Positions 49,281-59,869 of a stretch of 64,000 bases of DNA are shown piece by piece. Every line of letters starts with the position of its first letter. The first letter of the stretch is position 1. The translations under genes and the position numbers were made by a program. The stretch spans positions 27,419 to 91,418 of the forward strand of contig JAJQBY010000122.1 of assembly GCA_021203045.1 (NCBI GenBank), written 5' to 3'. Source of the DNA: Oscillospiraceae bacterium (GTDB lineage Bacteria > Bacillota > Clostridia > Oscillospirales > Oscillospiraceae). The notes under the pieces are model-generated. The model ran no database searches, was not told where the DNA came from, and was given only the letters and a program-made list of their open reading frames with translations.

Positions 49281-51287
49281 TCACGCAGTGGGGAAATCCT
49301 CACCGGGATAGTTCTCGGCCATCCAATCGCCGTAGTCCATAGCTCCGATCACGGAGTTGATATCGGAGAAGGGAGCGATGTAGGGGCTGGCAGCGGCATA
49401 GATGTCGTCGGGGATGCCGCTCTGAGAGGCCATGAAGCTGTCAGCCTGAGCGATCTCCGCCACATACTCACGATACTCGTCGAAGTGGGGATAGGCGCTC
49501 TCGTCCAGGCCTTCGTTCATGCTCTCATCAAAGCCGGCGGGGGTGTCGCCTGCGGCTTCGTCGGCAGCGGCCTCGGTCTCAGCCTCGGCCTCGGCAGTCT
49601 CAGCGGGAGCGATAACGATGTCGCCCTCCCAGGTGCCGCCGGCGGACACGTCCACTTCCTCGCCGTCCACGGTGACGGTGCCGTTCACGACGCCGCCCTC
49701 AGCCACGGTCAGGACGCTGATGTTGGACTCGCCGGTGACGTTCCAGACAGAGGTCTCGTCCACGGTGACGGTGGAGATGGTGCCGGTGCCGTCGAAGTAG
49801 GTCTCGGAATCCAGGATCCAGTAGCAATACTCGTCGGCCATGGCCTCCTCAGACCACATGGCGTCCCACTGGTCCTTGTCGATGGTGACGAAGGCGCCGG
49901 ACCAGGTGGAGTTGACCAGGTTCACGGTGGCGTTGCGCTGATAGTCATAGCTGTCCACATCGCCGGAGATGTCGCTGTCGGTGATGGTCAGGTCGGTGCC
50001 CTTGCCGGTCATATCATCGGAGGCCAGGGCGTAGCGGCTCATGGAGTCGGAGTTCAGAGCGGTCAGCAGCAGAACGCCGGTGTAGCTCTCGGCGGTGACG
50101 TTGGTCAGGTCGATGTCAGCGCTGGTGGACTTCACCAGGATGTTTGCGCCCTTGACCAGCTGGATGTACTCCGCCACGGCGGGGCCGTAATCCACGTCCC
50201 AATCGGTCAGGGTGGCGTTCTCGTCCAGCTCGGTGCTGGTGATGATATCGGTGTCCTCCAGATCAAGGATAGCGGTGTAATCAGAGCTTGCGCCGCTGCC
50301 CATCATGTCGGGGGAGTGGAGCTGGAAGTCGTTGCGTCCGGCCTCCACCAGGGAGCGGCCGTCGCCATAGTTTTCGGTCACCTCATAGTCCTCCGGCAGA
50401 TAGGCCAGGACGTCCTCGTCCGCAGCCGCGCCGTTGCGCATATGAATTTCGCCGTTGTTGGAGATGATGGCGCCCACCTCGGCGCTGGTCAGGGTGCTGG
50501 CATAGAACCAGTCCACGCAGGAGGTATCGGCATAGGTGCCGTAGCCGCCGTACAGGGCCGCAGCGGTGGAATCATAGCTGTAGAAGGTGAAGCCGCTCTG
50601 GGCGGAGTCGGTGCTCATGGCGGCCCAGCCCTCGGTCTCCACATAGGAGCCGTAATAGTAGGTCTGGGACTGGCCCACGGACATGTTGGCCCGGGCATAG
50701 CCGGAAATCAGCAGGCCCAGGTTGGAGGGGGGATCGGCGATGTCATCGGTATAGCCCTCCTCGTCGCCGGTGGCGCCGGTCTGGATGATGCTGGAGTTGA
50801 TGACCACCATCACGCCGGTGGACTCGCAGTCAACGGTATAGTTGCCGTTGCGGCCGCCCTTGCCGTTGTTGACGAAGGTGCAGTTTTCGATGATCAGGGT
50901 GCCGCTGGTGACGCCGGCAATGTAGCCGCCGGCCGCGTCCTCATCCACATCCTCCGTCACCTCTTTGGTGATGGTGGAGTTGGAGATGGTGAACGTGCCG
51001 CCGGTCACCTGGAAGCCGTTGGTGGTGAAGGAGGTGATGGTCATCTCAATGCCATCGGCTCCCTCGTCCGTGACCTCGCCGGTGATCTCAACGCCCTCGA
51101 CCTCGTTTGCGGTGACGCCGTCCTCGGTGATGGTGTAGGCAGTGCCGGTGGCAGCCGCATCCGCATTCATGGACAGGGCCGTCTCATCAGAGGCCTCCCC
51201 GGACGCCTCGCTGGTGGCGAACGCGCCCACACTCAGCAGCAGGCACAGGGCCAGCGCCAGGGCAAGGATTTTGCTCAGTTTCTTCAT
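49281..51287 (-). CDS. Secreted acidic beta-helix-like protein with SEASGEAS N-terminal linker
   Basis: Signal peptide MKKLSKILALALALCLLLSVGAFA; SVWNVTGESNISVLTVAEGGVVNGTVTVDGEEVDVSAGGTWEGDIVI; C-term PHFDEYREY. RBS abuts the glgP stop. Confidence 0.85.
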   Translation of the reverse strand: MKKLSKILALALALCLLLSVGAFATSEASGEASDETALSMNADAAATGTAYTITEDGVTANEVEGVEITGEVTDEGADGIEMTITSFTTNGFQVTGGTFTISNSTITKEVTEDVDEDAAGGYIAGVTSGTLIIENCTFVNNGKGGRNGNYTVDCESTGVMVVINSSIIQTGATGDEEGYTDDIADPPSNLGLLISGYARANMSVGQSQTYYYGSYVETEGWAAMSTDSAQSGFTFYSYDSTAAALYGGYGTYADTSCVDWFYASTLTSAEVGAIISNNGEIHMRNGAAADEDVLAYLPEDYEVTENYGDGRSLVEAGRNDFQLHSPDMMGSGASSDYTAILDLEDTDIITSTELDENATLTDWDVDYGPAVAEYIQLVKGANILVKSTSADIDLTNVTAESYTGVLLLTALNSDSMSRYALASDDMTGKGTDLTITDSDISGDVDSYDYQRNATVNLVNSTWSGAFVTIDKDQWDAMWSEEAMADEYCYWILDSETYFDGTGTISTVTVDETSVWNVTGESNISVLTVAEGGVVNGTVTVDGEEVDVSAGGTWEGDIVIAPAETAEAEAETEAAADEAAGDTPAGFDESMNEGLDESAYPHFDEYREYVAEIAQADSFMASQSGIPDDIYAAASPYIAPFSDINSVIGAMDYGDWMAENYPGEDFPTA

Positions 51288-51298
51288 GTGTTCTCCTT

Positions 51299-53689
51299 TC
51301 ATATTTGCCAGATATTTCCGGCATATTCTTGAATCGCGCGGTCGGCGGCAAAGGAGCCGGATTCCGCGATATTCACAAGGGATACCCGGGCGGCTGCCCG
51401 GGGGTCGGCCAACAGGCTGTACAGCCTGTCGTGGGCCTGGCGGTAGCTGGGGAAGTCGGCCAGGAGCATATAGGGGTCGCCGCCATAGAGCAGGCCGGCC
51501 ACAAGGTCTGAATAGCTTTTCCCGTCCGCGAAGCCGGTGCTGAAGCGATCAAGCACCGCCTTCGTCACCGGGTCATTGTCATAATAGTCGTGGGGCCGGT
51601 AGCCGGGGCGCAGGGCCTCCACCTCCTCCGCATGCAGGCCGAACAGGAACATATTCTCATCCCCCAGCAGGCGGTGCATCTCCACATTGGCTCCGTCCAG
51701 GGTGCCGATGGTGATGGCTCCGTTCATCATGAGCTTCATATTGCCGGTGCCGCTGGCCTCCTTGCCGGCGGTGGATATCTGCTCCGAAACCTGGGCCGCG
51801 GGCATCAGCTTCTCCGCCATGGACACCCGGTAGTTGGCGGCGAAGAATACCTGGAGCTTCCCATCACAAACCGGGTCTGCATTTATATCCGCGGACAGGG
51901 AATTCAACAGCTCTATGATCCGCTTCGCGGTCACATAGCTCCCAGCGGCCTTGGCCCCAAAGACAAAGGTGCGGGGCAGGAAGTCCATGTCAGGGTCGTC
52001 ATGGAGCCGCTGCTGAAGACTGGTGATGAGCATGGCCGCCAAAAGCTGCCGCTTATATTCATGCAGGCGCTTGACCTGCACATCCAGCACCGCGCCGGGG
52101 TCGGGCGACACTCCCTGCTGCCTTTCGAGCCAGCGGGAGAAGGACTGCTTGTTCTGATATTTTATCTCGTTCAGCCGGTCAAGGACGGCGGTGTCGTTTT
52201 CATACTTATGGAGCATGCGCAGCTCCTCGGGGTTTGTGATGAACCCGGGACCGATCAGCTCCCGCACAAGGCCGGCCAGGGCCGGATTTATCTGATCCAG
52301 CCAGCGCCGGTGGTCGATGCCGTCGGTGACGAAGGTATACCGCTCAGGCCGGAGGCTGCACACGTCTGCGAACAGGCGGCTGGTCAGTATCTGTCCATGA
52401 AGCGTGGACACGCCGTTTATCTTGAAGCACACGGCCTGGCAGAGGTTCGCCATATGCACCTGTCCACCGGACAGAATCAGGCACCGCTCCACCCGGGCCT
52501 CGTCCCCGGCGAATTTCTCCCGGAGATAGGCGCTCCAGCGCAGATTCAGCTCCCGAATCACCTGCCATACCCGGGGCAGAAGGGACTGCACCAGGCCCTG
52601 AGGCCACTTTTCCAGCGCCTCGGACATGACGGTGTGGTTCGTATAGGCCACGCTGCCCTCCACGGCAGTCAGAGCCTCGTCCCAGCCCAGGCCGTCCCCA
52701 TCCATGAAAATACGCATCAGCTCCGGGATGATCAGGGCCGGGTGGGTATCGTTTATCTGCAAAACGTGGTGCTCCGGGAAGGAGCGCACGTCTCCCCAGG
52801 CGGCCCGGTGCTTCTTTACGATATCCTGGGCTGTGGCGGAGACGAAGAAATACTGCTGCTTCAGGCGCAGCTCCTTACCCTGAAGATGGTCGTCCGCCGG
52901 ATAGAGCACCTTGGTGATGACCTCCGTCATGGTGCGCTCCTCCATGGCCTGCATATATTGCCCGCCGGAAAAGAGATACATATCCAGCTTCTGGGGGCTT
53001 CGGGCCTCCCAGAGCCGCAGGGTGTTCACCCGGTTCCCGCCGTATCCGGCGATCAGCATATCACGGGGCACGGCCAGCACGCTGGTATACCCGGTCTGCC
53101 GGGTATGGCAGGTGCCGGTATAATCCCATTCCTCCTCCACATGGCCGCCGAAGCGCACCTCGCAGGTGTCCTCCTCCCGGGGGACCAGCCAGCCCTGGGC
53201 GCCCAGACGCCAGTCGTCCGCCTCCTCGGTCTGGCAGCCGTTTTCCATCACCTGGCGGAAAAGGCCCAGCTCATAGCACAGAGAGTAGCCTGTGGCCGGG
53301 ATATCCAGGGTAGCCATGCTGTCCATATAGCAGGCAGCCAGACGGCCCAGGCCGCCGTTTCCAAGGCCCGCGTCCGGTTCCGTCTCGAATATATCGGCAG
53401 CGCTGCGGCCCATCTCCTCCAGCGCCTGGGTCAGAGCCTCTCCCAGCCCCAGGTTATAGGCATTTTTCATCAGGCTCCGGCCCAGCAGGAACTCCAGGGA
53501 CAGATAATGGACCTGCCGCTGCTCCCGCTCCGGCTGGGCGGCCAGGGTGCGGCTCATGATCTCCCGTATGACCATGGCCGACGCCTGGAAAACCTGGCCG
53601 TCCGTGGCCTGCCGGCCTGTAACGCCGAAATGGGCGCATAGCTTATCCTCGATTGCAGCGTGCAGCTCGCTGCCCGTGATTTCTGCCAT
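51299..53689 (-). CDS. glgP: Glycogen/starch/alpha-glucan phosphorylase
   Basis: LGNGGLGRLAACYMDSMATL; PLP site EASGTGNMKLMMNGA; VKRLHEYKRQLL. Confidence 0.95.
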   Translation of the reverse strand: MAEITGSELHAAIEDKLCAHFGVTGRQATDGQVFQASAMVIREIMSRTLAAQPEREQRQVHYLSLEFLLGRSLMKNAYNLGLGEALTQALEEMGRSAADIFETEPDAGLGNGGLGRLAACYMDSMATLDIPATGYSLCYELGLFRQVMENGCQTEEADDWRLGAQGWLVPREEDTCEVRFGGHVEEEWDYTGTCHTRQTGYTSVLAVPRDMLIAGYGGNRVNTLRLWEARSPQKLDMYLFSGGQYMQAMEERTMTEVITKVLYPADDHLQGKELRLKQQYFFVSATAQDIVKKHRAAWGDVRSFPEHHVLQINDTHPALIIPELMRIFMDGDGLGWDEALTAVEGSVAYTNHTVMSEALEKWPQGLVQSLLPRVWQVIRELNLRWSAYLREKFAGDEARVERCLILSGGQVHMANLCQAVCFKINGVSTLHGQILTSRLFADVCSLRPERYTFVTDGIDHRRWLDQINPALAGLVRELIGPGFITNPEELRMLHKYENDTAVLDRLNEIKYQNKQSFSRWLERQQGVSPDPGAVLDVQVKRLHEYKRQLLAAMLITSLQQRLHDDPDMDFLPRTFVFGAKAAGSYVTAKRIIELLNSLSADINADPVCDGKLQVFFAANYRVSMAEKLMPAAQVSEQISTAGKEASGTGNMKLMMNGAITIGTLDGANVEMHRLLGDENMFLFGLHAEEVEALRPGYRPHDYYDNDPVTKAVLDRFSTGFADGKSYSDLVAGLLYGGDPYMLLADFPSYRQAHDRLYSLLADPRAAARVSLVNIAESGSFAADRAIQEYAGNIWQI

Positions 53690-53719
53690 ATGATATCTCC
53701 TTGCTTTGAAAATTCAGTT

Positions 53720-54838
53720 TTATACCGTGTGGCCCTTGGGTATCACACTTGGCAGCCGGTCGCTGCCTGCCAGGAAGCATCCCTCCGTGACGGTGCAGTC
53801 CTTATCTGCGATGACGCTCTTTAGCTGAGCATTCTCCTGCACCACCGTGTCCTGCATGATGACGCAGTTTTCAAGTCTGGCCCCGGCAGCCACCCGGACG
53901 CCGCGGAAAAGGATGCAGTTTTGAATCTCCCCCTCCACATAGCAGCCGTCCGCCACCAGGCAGTTTTTCACCTTGGCCCCGTCGCCGTAATAGGTGCTGG
54001 ACTCCGCCCGCTCCTTGGTGCGGATGGGGCGGGTCTCCCAGGGGAACAGATCGGCGCGCACCTCCGGCCGGAGCAGGTCCATGCTGGCCCGGTAATAGTC
54101 CCCCACGCAGGTGATGCGGCTGAAATACCCCTCGTGGATATAAACGGCCATTTTGCCGCCCTGGGACAGGAAGTGGGCCAGGGCGTCCCGGTGGAAGTGG
54201 GTGCGGCGGCCGTCAGAGCAGTAGTCCATCAGCTCCAGCAGCAGCTCTTTTTTCAGGATATAGATCTCCGTAGAGGCCAGCTCCTCTCCTGCGCCGCCAT
54301 GGGAAAACAGCAGCGTCCCGGCGAAGCCGTCCTCCCCCGGCACCAGCCGGTGATGGGCGAAGGGGGGATTTTCCCGGGTGCAGACGGCGGTGATGCCGGC
54401 CCCGGAGGCGGCGTGGATCTCCAGCGCAGCCGCCAGGTCTACATTCGCCACCCAGTCTCCGGCAGCCAGGACGATGTCCTCCTGCTGGATATCCCGGATA
54501 TAGGAGCTGACGGAGCGCAGCGCCTCCATGCAGCCGCCGAAGTGCCCGGAGTGGGATTCCGGCAGGCCGAAGGGCGGCAGCAGCCGCAGGCCTCCCCGGC
54601 GGCGGGAAAGGTCCCAGTCCTTTCCGCTGGAGAGATGGTCCAGCAGGCTCTGATAATCCCGTTCCATGATAACGCCCACATCCCGCACCCCGGCGTTCAC
54701 CATGGCGGAGAGGGCGAAGTCTATCAGCCTGTATCTGGCCCCATAGGGAATAGAGGCGCTGTTTCGGTTGGCTACCAGCTCGCCCAGGGCGGGCTCGGAG
54801 CCAAGGGTATAGAGGATACCGTGCAGATCGTTTCTCAT
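53720..54838 (-). CDS. glgD: Glucose-1-phosphate adenylyltransferase subunit GlgD
   Basis: Nucleotidyltransferase plus left-handed beta-helix hexapeptides; ATGA-type overlap with glgC. Confidence 0.9.
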   Translation of the reverse strand: MRNDLHGILYTLGSEPALGELVANRNSASIPYGARYRLIDFALSAMVNAGVRDVGVIMERDYQSLLDHLSSGKDWDLSRRRGGLRLLPPFGLPESHSGHFGGCMEALRSVSSYIRDIQQEDIVLAAGDWVANVDLAAALEIHAASGAGITAVCTRENPPFAHHRLVPGEDGFAGTLLFSHGGAGEELASTEIYILKKELLLELMDYCSDGRRTHFHRDALAHFLSQGGKMAVYIHEGYFSRITCVGDYYRASMDLLRPEVRADLFPWETRPIRTKERAESSTYYGDGAKVKNCLVADGCYVEGEIQNCILFRGVRVAAGARLENCVIMQDTVVQENAQLKSVIADKDCTVTEGCFLAGSDRLPSVIPKGHTV

Positions 54839-56034
54839 ATCGTCGCCACCAAATCATCATAGAGCATGGCGCCCGGCACCACCAGGGCGCCAGGGCCGAT
54901 GGTGATGTCCGGCCCGCAGGTAGCAACGCCCCAGCGGTCCGAACCGTCCGGCGCGGTGCCCACATGGGCCCCGGCGCATACCCGGACGTTCTCTCCCAGA
55001 ATGGCGAAGCGCACCTCCGCGCCCCGCTCTACCACAGCTCCGGGCATCAGGACGCTGTATTCCACCCGCGCCCCGGGTTCGATGCGCACCTGGCTGGAAA
55101 GGACGCTGTTGAATACCGTCCCCTCCACCACGCAGCCCTCCGTCACGATGGAGTGGCGGATATCGGCCTCCGGCCCCGCCACATGGGGCGGGCGAATGGG
55201 GTTCCGGCTCAGGATGGGCCAGGAGGGGTCGTAGATATCCAGGGTGCCGGGGCTGAGAAGATCCATGTTGGCGTCCCAGAGGCTGGTGATGGTGCCCACG
55301 TCCCGCCAGTAGCCGTCAAAGCGGTAGGGCCACAGCTTCTCCCCGGACGCCAGAAGCTTGGGGATGATGTCCTTGCCGAAGTCCCGGTGGCTGTCCGGGT
55401 CGTTCTCATCGTCGATCAGGGCCTGGCGGAGTATCTTCCAGTCGAAGATGTAGATGCCCATGGAGGCCATATCGCTCTTTGGTTGGGGCGGCTTTTCCTC
55501 AAATTCGCTTATGTATCCGTCCGGCCCGATATTCATGATACCGAAGCGGCTGGCCTCCAACATGCTGACCTGGATCACCGCGATGGTGCAGGCGGCCTCA
55601 TGCTCCTTGTGCTCCTGGAGCATTTTGGAGTAGTCCATCTTATAGATATGGTCGCCGGAGAGGATCAGAACATATTCCGGGTCCCGGATGTCGATGAAAT
55701 CCATGTTCTGATAGATGGCGTTGGCGGTGCCAGAGAACCAGTTTCCCTTCTCCCCCTCCGTCATATAGGGAGGCAGGATAAATACGCCTCCGTCCTCCAT
55801 TTCCAGATCCCAGGGCCGCCCTGTGCCCACATAGGCGTTCAGGGACATGGGCCGATACTGGGTCAGCACGCCCACGGTGTCGATGCCGGAGTTTGCGCAG
55901 TTGGACAGGGGGAAGTCAATGATGCGGTACTTCCCGCCGAAGGGGATGCCGGGCTTTGCCATGTTCGCGGTCAGCGCATACAGCCGCGACCCCTGGCCCC
56001 CCGCCAGCAGCATGGCGATACATTCCTTTTTCAT
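54835..56034 (-). CDS. glgC: Glucose-1-phosphate adenylyltransferase
   Basis: [51 protein letters not shown]. Confidence 0.95.
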   Translation of the reverse strand: MKKECIAMLLAGGQGSRLYALTANMAKPGIPFGGKYRIIDFPLSNCANSGIDTVGVLTQYRPMSLNAYVGTGRPWDLEMEDGGVFILPPYMTEGEKGNWFSGTANAIYQNMDFIDIRDPEYVLILSGDHIYKMDYSKMLQEHKEHEAACTIAVIQVSMLEASRFGIMNIGPDGYISEFEEKPPQPKSDMASMGIYIFDWKILRQALIDDENDPDSHRDFGKDIIPKLLASGEKLWPYRFDGYWRDVGTITSLWDANMDLLSPGTLDIYDPSWPILSRNPIRPPHVAGPEADIRHSIVTEGCVVEGTVFNSVLSSQVRIEPGARVEYSVLMPGAVVERGAEVRFAILGENVRVCAGAHVGTAPDGSDRWGVATCGPDITIGPGALVVPGAMLYDDLVATI

Positions 56035-56148
56035 GAAAGCCTCCCTTTTTATTGGGTCTGTTTGGACGGCGCAGAAATGTCCCCCGCCCAGGCAGGCCTT
56101 GATTCTACGGACGGTATGAATATGCTGATATATGCTATATGCCGGTTT

Positions 56149-56736
56149 TTATTTGTTGTAGGTGTTCATGGCCTTATCCGGGCCATAGCGGATATAGTCC
56201 TCCACCGCGCCCGCGGCCCGGGCGCAGGCATCGGAAAAAAGCTCCCAGTCCTGGTTCCGGGGGACCTCCAGCACCCAGTCGATCTGCTCCTGGCCTCCGG
56301 AGGCCGGCGCGCCCACGCCGATGCGGATGCGGGGAAACTCCTGGCTCCCCAGATGGGCGATAACGCTTTTCAGTCCGTTATGACCTCCGGCGGAGCCCTT
56401 CGTCCGGATGCGGAGCTGGCCGCAGGGGAGATGGATATCGTCGCTGACCACCAGCACCCGCTCCGGGGGAATTTTATAGAACCGGGCGGCCTGGCCCACG
56501 GCCTGGCCGGACTCGTTCATATAGGTCTGGGGCTTCATCAGAAGGACCTGCTCCTCTCCCATAGGGCAGACGGCAGTCAGAGCCCGGAACCGCAGCCGGG
56601 TGACAGACACGTCCTTTTCCTTCGCCAGGGCGTCCGCCGCCATAAAGCCCGCGTTGTGGCGGGTGGCGGCATATCGGGGGCCGGGGTTTCCCAGAAACAC
56701 CGCCAGCCACTGCACGCCGCCGTTCCTTCCAAGCAT
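56149..56736 (-). CDS. pth: Aminoacyl-tRNA hydrolase
   Basis: LAVFLGNPGPRYAATRHNAGFMA; LLMKPQTYMNESG; GSAGGHNGLKSV. Confidence 0.94.
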   Translation of the reverse strand: MLGRNGGVQWLAVFLGNPGPRYAATRHNAGFMAADALAKEKDVSVTRLRFRALTAVCPMGEEQVLLMKPQTYMNESGQAVGQAARFYKIPPERVLVVSDDIHLPCGQLRIRTKGSAGGHNGLKSVIAHLGSQEFPRIRIGVGAPASGGQEQIDWVLEVPRNQDWELFSDACARAAGAVEDYIRYGPDKAMNTYNK

Positions 56737-57698
56737 CAGTCGAACAGGGAGGACAGGGACTCGTCCTCATAGATGCGGTGGATGGAGGTGGCAAACAGAG
56801 GCGCCACAGACAGATAGCGGATCTTGTCCACCCTGGGCTTATCCTTGGGGTAGGGAATGGTATCCAGCAGAAGAAGCTCCTCCAGGCAGCTGTTCTCAAT
56901 CCGCTCCAGCGCCGGTCCGGAGAGAACGCCGTGGCTGGCACAGGCATATATCTTGTTCGCGCCGCCGATCTCCCGCAGGGCCTTGGCCGCTCCCACCAGG
57001 GAGCCGGCGGTATCCACCATGTCGTCCAGGATGATAACGTCCTTTCCCTCCACGTGGCCGATCAGGTTCATGGCCTCAGACTGGTTCGCCTGCTCCCGGC
57101 GCTTGTCCACGATGGCAAGACCGGTGCCCAGCTTCATGGCGAAGGTCCTGGCCCGGGATACGCTGCCCACGTCCGGGGAGACCACGATAAGGTTTTCGTT
57201 GTTCGCACCGAAGCGCTTCAGGTAATGGGCGGAGAAGATATTGCCCCCCACCAGGTTGTCCACAGGGATATCGAAAAAGCCCTGTATCTGAGAGGCATGG
57301 AGATCCATGGTCAGCACCCGGTCGGCTCCGGCCTCCGTGATAAGGTTCGCCACCAGCTTGGCGGAGATGGGGTCACGGCTCTTGGCCTTTCTGTCCTGCC
57401 GGGCATAGCCGAAATACGGCATCACAGCGGTAATGCGGCCTGCGGAGGCCCGGCGCATGGCGTCGATCATCACCAGCAACTCCATCAGGTTATCGTTTAC
57501 CGGCCCACAGGTGGACTGCACCAGAAACACGTCCGCACCCCGCACCGGCTCATACACCGAAATGGAGCACTCTCCGTCCGCGAAATGAGAACAGTGCATA
57601 TTGCCCAGGGATATATTCAGACAGTCGCATATATCCTGGGCCAGCTTGGGCGTGGCGTTTCCGCTGAAGACCTTGACCTCTTTTCCATGTGTTATCAT
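56736..57698 (-). CDS. prs: Ribose-phosphate pyrophosphokinase
   Basis: FSGNATPKLAQDIC; PYFGYARQDRKAKSRDPISAKLVANL; VIILDDMVDTAGSL. Confidence 0.95.
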   Translation of the reverse strand: MITHGKEVKVFSGNATPKLAQDICDCLNISLGNMHCSHFADGECSISVYEPVRGADVFLVQSTCGPVNDNLMELLVMIDAMRRASAGRITAVMPYFGYARQDRKAKSRDPISAKLVANLITEAGADRVLTMDLHASQIQGFFDIPVDNLVGGNIFSAHYLKRFGANNENLIVVSPDVGSVSRARTFAMKLGTGLAIVDKRREQANQSEAMNLIGHVEGKDVIILDDMVDTAGSLVGAAKALREIGGANKIYACASHGVLSGPALERIENSCLEELLLLDTIPYPKDKPRVDKIRYLSVAPLFATSIHRIYEDESLSSLFD

Positions 57699-57944
57699 TT
57701 TTTCATGTACCCCCTACCCTAAAGACGATCTTTGTATTTTTTATGTATGTGGATATGATTCCACGCTTATTATAACAAACGGACAAATCAAAAGAAAGAC
57801 CTTTGTGATTTTTCATGCGGATAGCGGATATTTTTTTGATTTTTTCTGTTTGTGGCCCTTTCCGTTCGAACAGGACGGCAGACATATATGAAAAGGGCCG
57901 CATCAAAACGGCTGGTTTCGATGCGGTCCCTGTTTTTGTGGCGG

Positions 57945-59015
57945 TCAGTCCGCCGGGGTCAGCGTGTAGGAGAAGGCTTCGCCGGCACAGGAGCCGGTCA
58001 GCTCGATCTCCGTGATGCTGTCTGTGTCCGTCAGACGGTTGAATACATACCAGGTATGCGTCTCTCCGTCCGCAGACGTCAGCGCCAGGTTATACACGTT
58101 CTTCTCATCGCTTTCGACAGTATATTCGCTGCCATCCGCATAGCGGATGATGATCTCATCTGTCAGATACTCGTCGGTCTCCTCCGACGCCCCGCTCCGG
58201 GGCCAAGCAATCTCCATGCCCACAGCGGAAACCGACGCCGTCAGCTCCCCATCCGAGAAGGTGCCGGCAGGGACCCTGCCCTCGGCGGCAATGGTAACGT
58301 ATTCCCGTTCTATTTCCGCCGTGTCCCCAAGATCGGTGACCACGGCCACCTCCAGCCGGATGTTCTCCCCGTTCAGCTCCTCAAAGGGCGCGAAGTAGCA
58401 GGCATACCGGCGGCAGGTATCGGTGCTGTCGTCCTCCAGCAGCAGGCTGGTAAAATCGACAAGCTCTCCCTGGCCGGTCTGGGCATTGAGCGTATACCCC
58501 TCCGATGCACTCTCATCGGGAAAGCCGTTGGGATTTTCCACAGTGACAGTGGCAGCGCCGATACCATTTTCATCCATCACCGCATCCTCCACCGTAAAGG
58601 TATAAGCTCCGATGGTGACGCTGGCCTGCACCTCCGTCACATACGCGCCCACAAGGGTCTGCGCCTGCTCGTCGTCCGCCTCGACCCGCTCCACGGCGGG
58701 GTAGCTCTCCTGACTGACAGCGCTGCCGGTCTCATCTGTCTTGTCCAGGGTATAGGCTTCGTGGCCGGTGCCGTTATCCCCGAAAGCATCCCGGAAAAAT
58801 CCGGTGTGGGCCGCCGCAGCCAGGGCGCTGCCTATCAGCAGCACGGCCACCGCCGCCGCGATCAGCCCCGTCCGTGCGGTCATCCGAACGGTCCTTTTTA
58901 TTTTCTCATGCTCGTGTTTCATAGGTCTGTCCTCCAATCCGCGCAGGGTACGATCTACCCTGTCCCGGAAAGAGGCGGGGACCTCGTCAAAAACATCGTC
59001 CCAGGGGTTTTTCAT
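57945..59015 (-). CDS. DUF4179-like anti-sigma factor-type membrane protein
   Basis: Cytoplasmic N-term, single TM GLIAAAVAVLLIGSALAAAAH, large extracytoplasmic domain; overlaps the sigma gene stop. Confidence 0.75.
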   Translation of the reverse strand: MKNPWDDVFDEVPASFRDRVDRTLRGLEDRPMKHEHEKIKRTVRMTARTGLIAAAVAVLLIGSALAAAAHTGFFRDAFGDNGTGHEAYTLDKTDETGSAVSQESYPAVERVEADDEQAQTLVGAYVTEVQASVTIGAYTFTVEDAVMDENGIGAATVTVENPNGFPDESASEGYTLNAQTGQGELVDFTSLLLEDDSTDTCRRYACYFAPFEELNGENIRLEVAVVTDLGDTAEIEREYVTIAAEGRVPAGTFSDGELTASVSAVGMEIAWPRSGASEETDEYLTDEIIIRYADGSEYTVESDEKNVYNLALTSADGETHTWYVFNRLTDTDSITEIELTGSCAGEAFSYTLTPAD

Positions 59016-59485
59016 ACCTCCTGCACCTCCTGTAAATATGATCTCAGCATCTTCCTGGCCCGGTGGAGCCTGGACTTGACGGTACCCTCCGGCAGACGCA
59101 GCATGGCGGCGGTCTCCCGTATATCATAGCCCTCGACGTAGTGAAGGATGACCGGCAGGCGGTACGCCTCATCCAGGGACATCAGCGCATCCCGCAGCGC
59201 CCGCCCCTCCTCCGGGGCGGCCTCCTGCTCCCGGCGCACCTCCTCAATATCCACAAAGCGGCTTTCCTGCCGCTGGATGCTGTGGCACTGGTTTATCAGG
59301 ATGCGCACGACCCAGGTTTCAAAATACTGCTCCTGCCGCAGGCCGGACAGCCTCTCCCACGCCCTCAGGATGGTCTCCTGCACCGCGTCCTCCCGGTCCG
59401 CCTCGCTTCGCAGCAGGCCGCAGCTCACACGGTAGAGGGTCCCCGTCACAGCGGTGATGCGCCGGGTGAATTCCTCCTTGGTCAT
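59012..59485 (-). CDS. ECF-type RNA polymerase sigma factor
   Basis: DREDAVQETILRAWERL (region 2), LPVILHYVEGYDIRETAAMLRLPEGTVKSRLHRARKML (region 4). Confidence 0.92.
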   Translation of the reverse strand: MTKEEFTRRITAVTGTLYRVSCGLLRSEADREDAVQETILRAWERLSGLRQEQYFETWVVRILINQCHSIQRQESRFVDIEEVRREQEAAPEEGRALRDALMSLDEAYRLPVILHYVEGYDIRETAAMLRLPEGTVKSRLHRARKMLRSYLQEVQEV

Positions 59486-59611
59486 CGTCTCACTCCCTTG
59501 CCCGGAATTTGCTCTCACAGACGTCTGTATTTATTAGACGCGGCAGACGCCCGAAAGGTTCGGAGGTCAAAAAAATTTTGAGACTGCCCTGGCAGGCAGT
59601 CTCATTTGTTA

Positions 59612-59869
59612 TCAGGTATTCTCCCCGATCAGCGCAAGCTTTTCGGCGCGGGTCAGGGCTTTGATCGCAAGCTCCCGGTTCAGGGCGGCGGGCTTATCGG
59701 GACACAGCTCCCGGTATACAGGCTCCACAGGCCGGCGGCTGCGGGTATATTTGGCCCCCGTCCCGGCGTTGTGCTGCCGGGCCCGGCGCTCCACATCCGT
59801 GGTGATGCCGGTATACAGGCTGCCGTCCGCACAGCGGAGGATATAGACCCAGTACGGTGTCTCTGTCAT
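59612..59869 (-). CDS. GIY-YIG nuclease family protein (YhbQ-like)
   Basis: WVYILRCADGSLYTGITTDVERRARQHNAGTGAKYTRSRRPV; 85 aa. The longer 59612..60382 ORF 5' part is out-of-frame with 59866..60447. Confidence 0.92.
   Translation of the reverse strand: MTETPYWVYILRCADGSLYTGITTDVERRARQHNAGTGAKYTRSRRPVEPVYRELCPDKPAALNRELAIKALTRAEKLALIGENT

Noticed and set aside
49485-53641. Two + ORFs of 615 and 683 aa
   Set aside because: Antisense of the secreted 49281 protein and of glgP.
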